Of a DNA stretch of 64,000 nt, positions 46,289 through 54,559 are shown piece after piece. The DNA comes from Acaudatibacter sp963835495 (GTDB taxonomy: Bacteria > Pseudomonadota > Alphaproteobacteria > Caulobacterales > Caulobacteraceae). The notes under the pieces were generated by a model, which saw only the letters and a list, made by a program, of their open reading frames with translations, was not told the origin of the DNA and made no database searches. A program made the position numbers and the translations under genes. The DNA lies in NCBI GenBank assembly GCA_963835495.1, contig CAWIFQ010000003.1, forward strand, positions 682,001 through 746,000, given 5' to 3'. Position 1 is the stretch's first letter; every line of letters begins with the position of its first letter.

Positions 46289-46868
46289 ATGAATCTGATC
46301 CTGTTCGGCCCGCCCGCGGCCGGCAAGGGCACCCAGGCCAAGCGCCTGGTGGAGACCCGCGGCATGGTGCAGCTCTCCACCGGCGACATGCTGCGCGCCG
46401 CGATCGCCTCCGGCTCCGAGCTCGGCAAGCGGGTCGACGGCATCATGGAGCGCGGCGAGCTGGTCTCCGACGAGATCGTCATCGAGCTGATCGAGGAGGC
46501 GCCTGCCCGAGGCCGAGGCCGCCGGCGGCGCGATCTTCGACGGCTTTCCCGCGCACCATCGCCCAGGCCGAGGCGCTGGACGACATGCTGGACCGCCGGC
46601 GGCCGGCCGATCGACCTGGTCATCCGCCTGAAGGTCGACGACGCAGGCGCTGATGCAGCGCGTGGCCGGCCGCTTCGCCGAGAGCCGGCCGGCCGGACGA
46701 CAATCCCGAGAGTCTTCAAGGTGCGCCTGGCCGCCTACAACGCCCAGACCGCGCCGCTGCTGCCCTACTACTGGCGCCACAGCAAGCTGGTGCGAGGTCG
46801 ACGGCATGGGCTCGATCGAGCAGGTCGCCGAGGCGATCGACGCGGCGCTCGACGGCGCCGAGGTCTAG
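46289..46868 (+). CDS. adk: Adenylate kinase (seven single-base insertions)
   Basis: Interconverts AMP+ATP and 2 ADP. Short form without the zinc LID, about 190 residues when repaired. Walker A FGPPAAGKGTQA and the AMP-binding STGDMLRAAI are intact. Extra bases near 46499, 46550, 46599, 46643, 46686, 46713 and 46793 break ERLPEAEA, DGFPRTIAQAEALD, DRRGRPIDLVIRLKV, DQALMQRVAGRF, GRPDDNPE, FKVRLAAY and EVDGMGSIEQV apart. It is the densest indel cluster in the window. Normal secY-adk-rpsM order. Confidence 0.92.
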
Positions 46869-46937
46869 CGCTTCGCGGCGGGGCGAGCGGCCGCGGCATA
46901 AAGGTCCGAATAAGTCCTAAGCAGCGGCCGTGCGGCA

Positions 46938-46965
46938 TTGACGGGCGCGCACTGATCCCTATATG
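46938..46965 (+). promoter_or_regulatory. Promoter for the alpha operon (rpsM-rpsK-rpoA-rplQ)
   Basis: TTGACG (46938-46943), a 16-bp spacer and TATATG (46960-46965), in the 207-bp gap after adk. It gives a leader of about 105 nt before rpsM and would let the alpha operon be expressed apart from spc. Confidence 0.65.
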
Positions 46966-47075
46966 GGGACCCTTCCGCGAAAGGGCGCGATAGACCGCGC
47001 CGGCCCCGCCCTTCACGGCGCGGATGCCGGGTGCGTGCTTCGCGCTTGTTGGCGTGACCAGGAGAGATATCGCGC

Positions 47076-47445
47076 GTGGCCCGTATCGCAGGCGTCAACA
47101 TCCCGACTAACAAGCGCGTCGTCATCGCGCTGCAGTACATCCACGGCATCGGCAAGGCCAAGGCCAAGGAGATCGTCCGCAAGGTCGGCATCGACGACGC
47201 CCGCCGGGTCAACCAGCTGACCGACGCAGGAGGTGCTGCAGATCCGCGAGGCGATCGACCGCGACTATCAGGTCGAAGGCGACCTGCGCCGCGAGACCGC
47301 CGTCAACATCAAGCGGCTGATGGACCTGGCCTGCTACCGCGGCCTGCGTCACCGCAAGGGCCTGCCGGTCCGCGGCCAGCGCACCCACACCAACGCCCGC
47401 ACCCGCAAGGGCCCGGCCAAGCCGATCGCCGGCAAGAAGAAGTAA
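47076..47445 (+). CDS. rpsM: 30S ribosomal protein S13 (one frameshift)
   Basis: S13 with a GTG start, ARIAGVNIPTNKRVVIALQ and the C-terminal RHRKGLPVRGQRTHTNARTR. An extra base near 47226 (QLTD|.EVLQIREAID) breaks the frame. 122 residues when repaired. Confidence 0.94.
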
Positions 47446-47457
47446 GAGGCGCCACGA

Positions 47458-47849
47458 ATGGCCAAGGAACCGGCGCGCGTCAAAAAGCGCGAGCGCAAGA
47501 ACATCACCTCGGGCGTGGCGCACGTGAACGCCTCGTTCAACAACACCATGATCACCATCACCGACGCGCAGGGGAACACCATCTCCTGGTCGTCAGCGCC
47601 GGCACGATGGGCTTCAAGGGCTCGCGCAAGTCGACGCCCTACGCCGCCCAGATGGCGGCCGAGGACGCGGGCAAGAAGGCCGCCGAGCACGGCGTGCGCA
47701 CCCTGGAGGTCAATGTTTCCGGGCCCGGGTCGGGCCGCGAGTCGGCGCTGCGCGCGCTGCAGGCCGCGGGCATGACCATCACCACCATCCGCGACGTCAC
47801 GCCCATTCCGCACAACGGCTGCCGGCCGCCTAAGCGCCGGCGCGTCTAG
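47458..47849 (+). CDS. rpsK: 30S ribosomal protein S11 (frameshifted)
   Basis: S11 with NASFNNTMITITDAQGNTIS and GSGRESALRALQAAGMTITT ... GCRPPKRRRV. Two extra bases near 47593-47597 (WSS|AGTMGFKGSRK) break the frame. 129 residues when repaired. Confidence 0.94.
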
Positions 47850-47928
47850 AGTTCCTGCTCCAACTTCTCCTATCGCCGGCGCGCGTCCGCCAGCCGCCGG
47901 CGACACCCCGTCCGAGGGATATCCGCCT

Positions 47929-48949
47929 GTGATTGAACGAAACTGGAACGAGCTCATCCGCCCCGAGAAGCCGCAGATCGAGATCCGGCGCCGACGGCGT
48001 GCGCAAGGCGCGCATCGTCGCCGAGCCGCTCGAGCGCGGCTTCGGCGTGACGCTCGGCAACTCGCTGCGCCGCGTGCTGCTGTCGTCGCTGCAAGGCGCG
48101 GCGGTCACCGCCATCCAGATCGATGGCGTCGTGCACGAATTCTCCTCGCTGGAGGGCGTGCGCGAGGACGTCGTCGACATCGTGCTCAACATCAAGCAGC
48201 TGGCGCTGCGCATGCACGCCGAAGGCCCCAAGCGCATGACGCTGCGGGCCACCGGCCCCGGCGCGGTCACCGCCAGCCAGATCGAGGCCCCGTCGGACAT
48301 CGAGATCCTCAACGGCGACCACGTGCTGCTGCACGCTGGACGACGGCGCCTCAGTGCGGATCGAGTTCACCGTCCAGACCGGCAAGGGCTATGTGCCGGC
48401 CGAACGCAACCGTCCGGAAGACGCGCCGATCGGCCTGATCGCGGTCGATGCGCTCTATTCGCCGGTGCAAGCCGCGTCGCCTACCGCGTCGAGCCGACCC
48501 GCCAGGGCCAGAGCCTCGACTACGACAAGCTGATCATGGAAGTGGAGACCAACGGCGCGGTCTCGCCGGTGGACGCGGTGGCCTACGCCGCGCGCATCCT
48601 GCAAGACCAGCTGCAGATGTTCATCACCTTCGAAGAGCCGAAGAAGAAGCTCGACGGCGAGGCCAAGCCCGAGCTGCCGTTCAACCCGGCGCTGCTGAAG
48701 AAGGTCGACGAGCTGGAGCTCTCGGTCCGTTCGGCCAACTGCCTGAAGAACGACAACATCGTCTACATCGGCGACCTGATCCAGAAGACCGAGGCCGAGA
48801 TGCTGCGCACCCCGAACTTCGGCCGCAAGTCCTTGAACGAGATCAAGGAAGTGCTGGCGAGCATGGGCCTGCACCTGGGCATGGACGTGCCCAACTGGCC
48901 GCCGGAAAACATCGAAGACCTGGCCAAGAAGTTCGAAGACCAGATTTAG
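47929..48949 (+). CDS. rpoA: DNA-directed RNA polymerase alpha subunit (three frame changes)
   Basis: Alpha with GTG start (MIERNWNELIRPEKPQIE), RGFGVTLGNSLRRVLLSSL in the NTD, and the CTD with LELSVRSANCLKNDNIVYIG and RTPNFGRKSLNEIKEVL that contacts UP elements and activators. Extra bases near 47989 and 48335 and a 2-base gain near 48471 (SPVQ|RVAYRVEPTRQGQ) disturb the frame. About 338 residues when repaired. Confidence 0.94.
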
Positions 48950-49002
48950 CGTATAAGGCCCGTCGCGAGACGGCCCGCACTGAAGAAAGAGGATAGATCG
49001 CC

Positions 49003-49420
49003 ATGCGCCACGGTTACGCGCACCGCAAACTGGGCCGCACGTACGAGCCACCGGACCGCCATGTTCGCCAACATGGCGGCCGCGCTGATCAAGCACGAGC
49101 AGATCATCACCACCCTGCCGAAGGCCAAGGAGCTGCGGCCCTTCGTCGAGAAGCTGGTGACGCTGGCCAAGCAGGGCGACCTGCACGCGCGCCGCATCGC
49201 CATCACCCGCGTCCGCGACGTCGACCAGGTGGGCAAGCTGTTCGCCACGCTCGGCCCGCGCTACAAGGCCCGCAACGGCGGCTACATCCGCGTGCTGAAG
49301 GCCGGCTTCCGCCACGGCGACAACGCCCCGATGGCGGTGATCGAGTTCGTCGACCGCGACGTGGCCGAAAAGGGCAAGGACTCCGGCCCGGTCCAGGCGT
49401 CGACCGGCGGCGAGGAGTAG
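49003..49420 (+). CDS. rplQ: 50S ribosomal protein L17 (one frameshift)
   Basis: L17 with MRHGYAHRKLGRTYE, an extra base at about 49048, then HRTAMFANMAAALIKHEQI. 138 residues with the short C-terminal extension. Last gene of the alpha operon and the last of the dense indel tract. Confidence 0.94.
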
Positions 49421-49439
49421 TCCCCGCGGGGCGCTGAGC

Positions 49440-49631
49440 ATGGGTGGTCGGGCCATCCTGATTGGCAGCCTCGCGCGTATCGTCCGAACGTTTGCGCTGC
49501 TGTTTCTGTTTTGCATCGCCGCAGCTACGCTCCTGCGATGCGGGGCGCCTGGCTGGGCGCTCGTCCCGCTATTCGTGGGTTTCGCGGCGGTAGGCTCGCT
49601 ATTCCTTTGGCTCGAGCGTCGCCGTCGCTGA
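49440..49631 (+). CDS. Small two-helix membrane protein
   Basis: 63 residues with two predicted helices (about 16-33 and 38-57) and a basic C-terminus WLERRRR. It starts 19 bases after rplQ. No family is recognised, and the long antisense frames here make chance possible. Confidence 0.45.
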   Translation: MGGRAILIGSLARIVRTFALLFLFCIAAATLLRCGAPGWALVPLFVGFAAVGSLFLWLERRRR

Positions 49632-49661
49632 GCCTTCTTGGTTCCCCCTACCACCGAATTC

Positions 49662-49696
49662 CGGTCATAGCCGGGACTTACGCCCGGCTATGACCG
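49662..49696. repeat. Perfect palindromic hairpin element
   Basis: CGGTCATAGCCGGG (49662-49675), loop ACTTACG, CCCGGCTATGACCG (49683-49696): 14-bp perfect arms. The core CCGGGACTNACGCCCGG recurs at 58846-58862. Confidence 0.8.
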
Positions 49697-49766
49697 CAGT
49701 GCAGGCGCTTGACGAGATAGTTGCGATGTGCGTTAAATATTGCGGCATCTGCAACGGAGCGTCGCC

Positions 49767-50237
49767 ATGCCCTCGTTCACCCCCGTCGTGTTCTACCGCG
49801 ACCCGATGGCCGCGTTGAAATGGCTCGAGCACGCGTTCGGGTTCGAGACCAGCCTGCTGGTCACCGACGATAAGGGCCGGGTCGGGCACGCCGAGATGAG
49901 CTTTGGCGACGGCCATGTCGGGATCGGCGAGGAATGGGGCGCGGCCGAGCTGATCGGGCCGGCGAAGATGCGCAGCCCGGCCTCGATCGACAACGTCGGC
50001 ACCCAGTTCATCCGCGTGGCGCTGGAGAGCGGCATCGACGAGCACTGCGCCAGGGCCGAGGCGGCCGGCGCGCGGATCACCCAGCGGCCGGCCGACCAGT
50101 TCTACGGCGCTCGCGTCTATCGCGCCCTCGACCCCGAAGGCCACGTCTGGAACTTCGACCAGAAGATCGCCGACCTGTCGCTCGGCGAGATGGAGCAGGC
50201 CAGCGGCCTGAAGCTGACGACCTCGCTGGAAGGCTAA
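49767..50237 (+). CDS. VOC-family (glyoxalase/bleomycin-resistance fold) protein
   Basis: 156 residues. VVFYRDPMAALKWLEHAFGF and the closing YRALDPEGHVWNFDQ are typical of vicinal-oxygen-chelate proteins. The function is not deducible. Paired with the next gene, a paralogue 10 bases away. Confidence 0.85.
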   Translation: MPSFTPVVFYRDPMAALKWLEHAFGFETSLLVTDDKGRVGHAEMSFGDGHVGIGEEWGAAELIGPAKMRSPASIDNVGTQFIRVALESGIDEHCARAEAAGARITQRPADQFYGARVYRALDPEGHVWNFDQKIADLSLGEMEQASGLKLTTSLEG

Positions 50238-50247
50238 GGAGAAAGCC

Positions 50248-50697
50248 ATGGATCGTCCCGATGTCTCGCCCCTGTTGTTCTATCGCGACCCGAAGGCGGC
50301 GCTGGCCTTTCTGGAAGCGGCGTTCGGCTTCGAGACCCGGCTGTTGGTCGATGACGGCAAGGGCGGGGTGATCCACTCCGAAACCTGGTTCGGCGACGGC
50401 ATGGTGATGGTGTCCGGCCCGCCGTTCGACCAATGGGCCTCGCCCCAGGACCTTGCCGGGCGCCGGACAGGCTCCGTGCATCTTCAACTCAGGGACGGGA
50501 TCGACGTCGTATGCGAACGCGCCCGCGCCGCCGGCGCCCGGATCGAGCGCGAGCCGGCCGATCAGCCCTACGGCGATCGCTCCTTCACCTGCCTGGACCT
50601 CGAGGGGCAGAGCTGGTCGTTCGGCCAGACGATCAAGGTCATGACCACCGAGGAGGTGGCCAGGGCGACGGGACATGACATCCACGAGAAGCTGTAG
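50248..50697 (+). CDS. VOC-family protein
   Basis: 149 residues, paralogous to the preceding gene (LLFYRDPKAALAFLEAAFGF; RSFTCLDLEGQSWSFGQT). The usual glyoxalase metal set is incomplete, so it may bind ligands rather than catalyse. Confidence 0.85.
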   Translation: MDRPDVSPLLFYRDPKAALAFLEAAFGFETRLLVDDGKGGVIHSETWFGDGMVMVSGPPFDQWASPQDLAGRRTGSVHLQLRDGIDVVCERARAAGARIEREPADQPYGDRSFTCLDLEGQSWSFGQTIKVMTTEEVARATGHDIHEKL

Positions 50698-50707
50698 AGA
50701 GAGCCCC

Positions 50708-51100
50708 ATGGCCGCAAAGACCGGCTTCCAGCACGCCAAGCAGGCCGAAGCCGAGCTGATCGCCTACGCCGCGACGTTTCCCGGCGCCTGGGAAGATCAT
50801 CCGTGGGATCACACGGTGATGAAGGTGGGCGCGAAGATCTTCGTCTTCTTCGGCGGCGCCGCCTCGCCTCCGGGCGAGATCTCGCTGACCGTCAAGCTGC
50901 CGATTTCCTACGAGATGGCGCTGACGCTGCCCTACATGATCCCGGCCGGGCACGGGCTGTGGAAGGGCGGCTGGGCGGCGCTGCGTCAGCACGACGGCGA
51001 TGAGATCGACCTGGAGACGATCCAGGGCTGGATCGTGCAGAGCTATCGGGCGGTGGCGACGAAGAAGCTGGTCAAGCTGCTCGACGCCGACCCCGCATGA
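50708..51100 (+). CDS. MmcQ/YjbR-like DNA-binding-fold protein
   Basis: 130 residues with the CyaY-like/YjbR fold pattern: FPGAWEDHPWDHTVMKVGAKIFVF and the C-terminal WIVQSYRAVATKKLVKLL. Family function is unclear. The stop overlaps the ArsR start (ATGA). Confidence 0.8.
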   Translation: MAAKTGFQHAKQAEAELIAYAATFPGAWEDHPWDHTVMKVGAKIFVFFGGAASPPGEISLTVKLPISYEMALTLPYMIPAGHGLWKGGWAALRQHDGDEIDLETIQGWIVQSYRAVATKKLVKLLDADPA

Positions 51101-51450
51101 GCGCCGCCGCCGCGCGGATCGACGACATCTTCTCCGCCCTGGCCGATCCGCATCGGCGCCGCGTGGTCGAGGTGTTGCGCGCCGGGCCACGGCCCGCCGG
51201 CGAGATCGCCAGGGCGGTCGGCCTGGCCCCGCCGGCGATGAGCCGCCACCTGCGCACGCTGCGCCGCTCGGGCGTGGTGGAGGAGTCGCATCCTGACTTC
51301 GATGCGCGCGTGCGGGTCTATGCCCTGAAGGCTGGAGCGATGGATGAGCTGAAGGCGTGGCTGGAGGAGACCGAACGGATGTGGGCGGCGCAGCTGCTGG
51401 CCTTCAAGGCGCATCTGGAGACTCCGCCGGTCGAGAAGGACGAGGCGTGA
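51097..51450 (+). CDS. ArsR-family winged-helix repressor
   Basis: 117 residues: IFSALADPHRRRVVEVLRAG and recognition helix LAPPAMSRHLRTLRRSGVVEE. No metal-site cysteines. Coupled to the SRPBCC gene by a GTGA overlap, a second copy of the module at 3.6 kb. Confidence 0.88.
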   Translation: MSAAAARIDDIFSALADPHRRRVVEVLRAGPRPAGEIARAVGLAPPAMSRHLRTLRRSGVVEESHPDFDARVRVYALKAGAMDELKAWLEETERMWAAQLLAFKAHLETPPVEKDEA

Positions 51451-51917
51451 GCTCCAAGGTCCTGGTGTCGTTGCGGGTGAAGGCCTCGCCGGACCGCGCG
51501 TTCGCGGCGTTCGTGGACGACATCGGGGTCTGGTTTCAGGCCAACCCGCTGTTCGCCTTCACCCCGCGCGATCCCGGCGTGCTGGCGTTCGAGCCGGGCG
51601 AGGGCGGGCGACTGACCACCACGTTGGCGAGCGGCAAGGTGTTCGAGATCGGCAAGATCCGCGCGTGGGAGCCCCCGCACCGGCTGATGTTCGGCTGGCG
51701 CCAGGCGGCGTTCGCGCCAGACCAGGACACCGAGGTCGAGGTCCGCTTCGAGCCGGTCGGCGAGGAGACCCGGGTCACGGTCGAGCACCGCGGCTGGGAT
51801 ACGGTCCCGGCCGAACACGTCGCCCGGCATGGTTTCCCCAACGCGCTGTTCCTGACGCGGCATGGCGAGTGGTGGCAGAGGCTGCTGGCGTCGTACAAGG
51901 AGTCTTTGGGGGCGTGA
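51447..51917 (+). CDS. SRPBCC / AHSA1-domain protein
   Basis: 156 residues: LRVKASPDRAFAAFVDDIGVW, FEIGKIRAWEPPHRLMFGWR, and C-terminal HGEWWQRLLASYKESLG. GTG start overlaps the ArsR stop, and its stop overlaps the GTG start of the first MFS gene, so the cassette is translationally chained. Confidence 0.87.
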   Translation: MSSKVLVSLRVKASPDRAFAAFVDDIGVWFQANPLFAFTPRDPGVLAFEPGEGGRLTTTLASGKVFEIGKIRAWEPPHRLMFGWRQAAFAPDQDTEVEVRFEPVGEETRVTVEHRGWDTVPAEHVARHGFPNALFLTRHGEWWQRLLASYKESLGA

Positions 51918-53203
51918 GCGCCGTGTCGTCCGAAGAGAGCCTGGAGCCCGGCGCCGCCGAGCGCGCGCCGTCCGGCGGGCGGCAGGCCGCGTTCGGATTC
52001 ATTTTCGTCAGCTCGATCATCAACGCGGTGTCGTTCGGCGTGATGATCCCGGTGTTGCCGCAGCTGCTGAAATCGTTCGTCAGCGGCGACACCGCGCGGG
52101 CGGCCGAGTGGCAGGTGGTGTTCGCGGTCACCTGGGGCGCGATGCAATTCCTGTGGAGTCCGGTGCTGGGCTCGCTCTCCGACCGGTGCGGGCGCCGGCC
52201 GGTGATGCTGATCTCGCTGTTCGGCCTGGCGATCGACTTCCTGATCATGGCGCTCGCGCCCAGCATCTGGTGGCTGTTCATCGGCCGGGTGCTGAACGGC
52301 CTGACCGCGGCCAGCCAGTCCACCGCCAGCGCCTATGTGGCCGACGTCACGCCGCCGAAGGACCGCGCGCGGCGCTACGGCCTGCTGGGGGCGGCGTTCA
52401 GTCTTGGCTTCGTGATCGGCCCGGTGCTCGGCGGGGTGCTGGCGGAAGTCTACCTGCGCCTGCCGTTCATGGTCGCCGCTGCCCTGGCGTTCGCCAACGG
52501 GCTCTACGGCCTCTTCATCCTGCCGGAATCGCTGCCGCGCGAGCGGCGCACGGCCAGCTTCCGCTGGCTGACGGCCAACCCGATCGCTTCGCTGGGCTTC
52601 CTGCGCGACCACGGCGCGCTGGCGGGCCTGGCGACGATCAGCTTCCTGATCCTGCTGTCACAGAACATGTGGCCCTCGATCTTCGTGCTCTACGCCGGCG
52701 CACGCTTCCACTGGTCGGTCGGGATCATCGGCCTGGTGCTGATGTTCGTCGGCGGCGGCGGCATGGTGGCGCAGATGTTCCTGGTCGGGCCGGTGGTGCG
52801 GTGGATCGGCGAGCGCGGCGCGGTGCTGCTGGGCGCCGCCAGCGGGACGATCGGGCTGATCATCAGCGGCTTTGCGCCCACCGGGCCGATCTTCCTCTGC
52901 GGCGTGCCGTTCGACGCGATCGCCTGCTTCCTGCAGCCCGGGCTGATGGGCTTGATGAGCCGCCGCGTCAGCGCGGGCGAGCAGGGACGGCTGCAGGGCG
53001 CCAACCAGAGCCTACAGGGCGTCACCTCGATCATCGGCCCGCCGTTGTTCGGCCTCAGCTTCGCCTGGGCGCTGCGTCACGACAGCGCCCTTCACCTGCC
53101 GGGCCTGCCGATCCTGATCGCGGCCGGGATGTGGGTCGCCAGCCTGCTGCTCGGCCTGCGCTTCGCCCGCCCCGTACCGGACTTCGTGGCGGCCGCCGGA
53201 TGA
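51914..53203 (+). CDS. MFS transporter, TetA-like (first of three)
   Basis: 429 residues, 12 predicted helices. SVLPQLLK-type opening MIPVLPQLLKSF, motif A variant GSLSDRCGRRPVMLISLFGL, motif C region LGFVIGPVLGG. Probably a drug/proton antiporter. GTG start coupled to the SRPBCC gene. Confidence 0.88.
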   Translation: MSAVSSEESLEPGAAERAPSGGRQAAFGFIFVSSIINAVSFGVMIPVLPQLLKSFVSGDTARAAEWQVVFAVTWGAMQFLWSPVLGSLSDRCGRRPVMLISLFGLAIDFLIMALAPSIWWLFIGRVLNGLTAASQSTASAYVADVTPPKDRARRYGLLGAAFSLGFVIGPVLGGVLAEVYLRLPFMVAAALAFANGLYGLFILPESLPRERRTASFRWLTANPIASLGFLRDHGALAGLATISFLILLSQNMWPSIFVLYAGARFHWSVGIIGLVLMFVGGGGMVAQMFLVGPVVRWIGERGAVLLGAASGTIGLIISGFAPTGPIFLCGVPFDAIACFLQPGLMGLMSRRVSAGEQGRLQGANQSLQGVTSIIGPPLFGLSFAWALRHDSALHLPGLPILIAAGMWVASLLLGLRFARPVPDFVAAAG

Positions 53204-54483
53204 CCACCGAGGGCGCCAAGACGCGCGGTCGCCAGGCGGCGTTCGGCTTCATCTACGCCACCGCGGTGATGAACGCGCTGTCGTTCGGCCTGATGATCCC
53301 GGTGCTGCCGGGCCTGATCCGCTCGTTCTTCGGCGGCACCGACACGGCGACCACCGCCGCGGCGGCCGACTGGCAGTTCGTCTTCACCCTGACCTGGGGC
53401 TTCATGCAGTTCGTCTCCGGCCCGGTGCTGGGGATGATCTCCGACCGCTATGGCCGCCGGCCGGTGATGCTGATCTCGATCCTGGGGCTTTCGCTCGACT
53501 TCATGGTGATGGCGCTGGCGCCGACGCTGACCTGGCTGCTGCTGGGCCGAGTGCTGAACGGGGCCACCGCGGCCAGCTTCTCCACCGCCAACGCCTACGT
53601 CGCCGACATCGCCACGCCCGCGACCCGGGCGCGCTACTTCGGCTGGATGGCGTCGGCTTTCAGCGTCGGCTTCCTGCTGGGGCCGGCGGCGGGCGGGGTG
53701 CTCGCGACGCTGCCGATCCACATCGGCGCCTTCCACCTCGCCGCCATCCGCACGCCGTTCGTGGTCGCGGCAGGCCTCTGCGCGGTCAACTGGATCTACG
53801 GCCTGCTGGTGTTGCCCGAGTCACTGCCGCCAGAGCGGCGCATCGCGGCGTTCGACTGGCGGCGCGCCAATCCGGTGGCCAGCCTCTCGCTGCTGCGCGC
53901 GCACCACGACCTGCTGCCGCTGGCGGTGATCAACTTCCTCAACCAGCTGTCCCAGCAGGTGCTGCCCGCCATCTTCGTGCTCTACACCCAGCTGCGTTAT
54001 GGCTGGTCGCTGAAGTTCCTCGGGATCACCTTCCTGATCACCGGCGCGCTCGGCATCGTGGTGCAGTCGCTGGTGGTGGGGCCGGTGGTGCGGCGCATCG
54101 GCGAGCGCGGCGCGGTGATCGTCGGGGCGGCGTCGGGCATGATCGGGTTCACGATCTATGCGCTGGCGTCGACGCCGACCGCCTACTTCGTCGGCATGCC
54201 GATCTTCGCGCTGATCGGCCTGACGCAACCGGGCCTGCAGGGCCTGATGACCCAGCATGTCACCGGCTCCGAGCAGGGCCGGCTGCAGGGCGCCAACCAG
54301 TCGACCGGCGGCATCGCCGCGATCATCGGGCCGATCTTCCCGCTGACCTTCGCCTTCGCCCTGCGCCGCGTGCCCGGTCTGCCGGGGCTGCCGATCCTGA
54401 TCGCCGCCGGGCTGCTGGGCGTGGCCCTGGTGCTGAGCCTCCGCTTCGCCCGCAGAGAGACCTCGCCGCTACAGCCAGCCTGA
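53200..54483 (+). CDS. MFS transporter, TetA-like (second of three)
   Basis: 427 residues. Motif A GMISDRYGRRPVMLISILGL and motif C VGFLLGPAAGGVLA. Overlaps the first MFS gene by 4 bases (ATGA) and is clearly its paralogue. Confidence 0.88.
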   Translation: MTTEGAKTRGRQAAFGFIYATAVMNALSFGLMIPVLPGLIRSFFGGTDTATTAAAADWQFVFTLTWGFMQFVSGPVLGMISDRYGRRPVMLISILGLSLDFMVMALAPTLTWLLLGRVLNGATAASFSTANAYVADIATPATRARYFGWMASAFSVGFLLGPAAGGVLATLPIHIGAFHLAAIRTPFVVAAGLCAVNWIYGLLVLPESLPPERRIAAFDWRRANPVASLSLLRAHHDLLPLAVINFLNQLSQQVLPAIFVLYTQLRYGWSLKFLGITFLITGALGIVVQSLVVGPVVRRIGERGAVIVGAASGMIGFTIYALASTPTAYFVGMPIFALIGLTQPGLQGLMTQHVTGSEQGRLQGANQSTGGIAAIIGPIFPLTFAFALRRVPGLPGLPILIAAGLLGVALVLSLRFARRETSPLQPA

Positions 54484-54559
54484 ATTCGGTCTGGGCGGTT
54501 CAGGCGGCCGCCGAGCGGTGATAAGAGCCTCGAACGGCGGGGACTAAGGGGAGGGCGTC

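Noticed and set aside
38890..49048. Programmed +1 frameshifting or quadruplet decoding as the cause of the indels
   Set aside because: The sites share no common slippery motif, codon or adjacent stop, and many different four-base combinations would be needed. This is far less likely than a consensus artefact.
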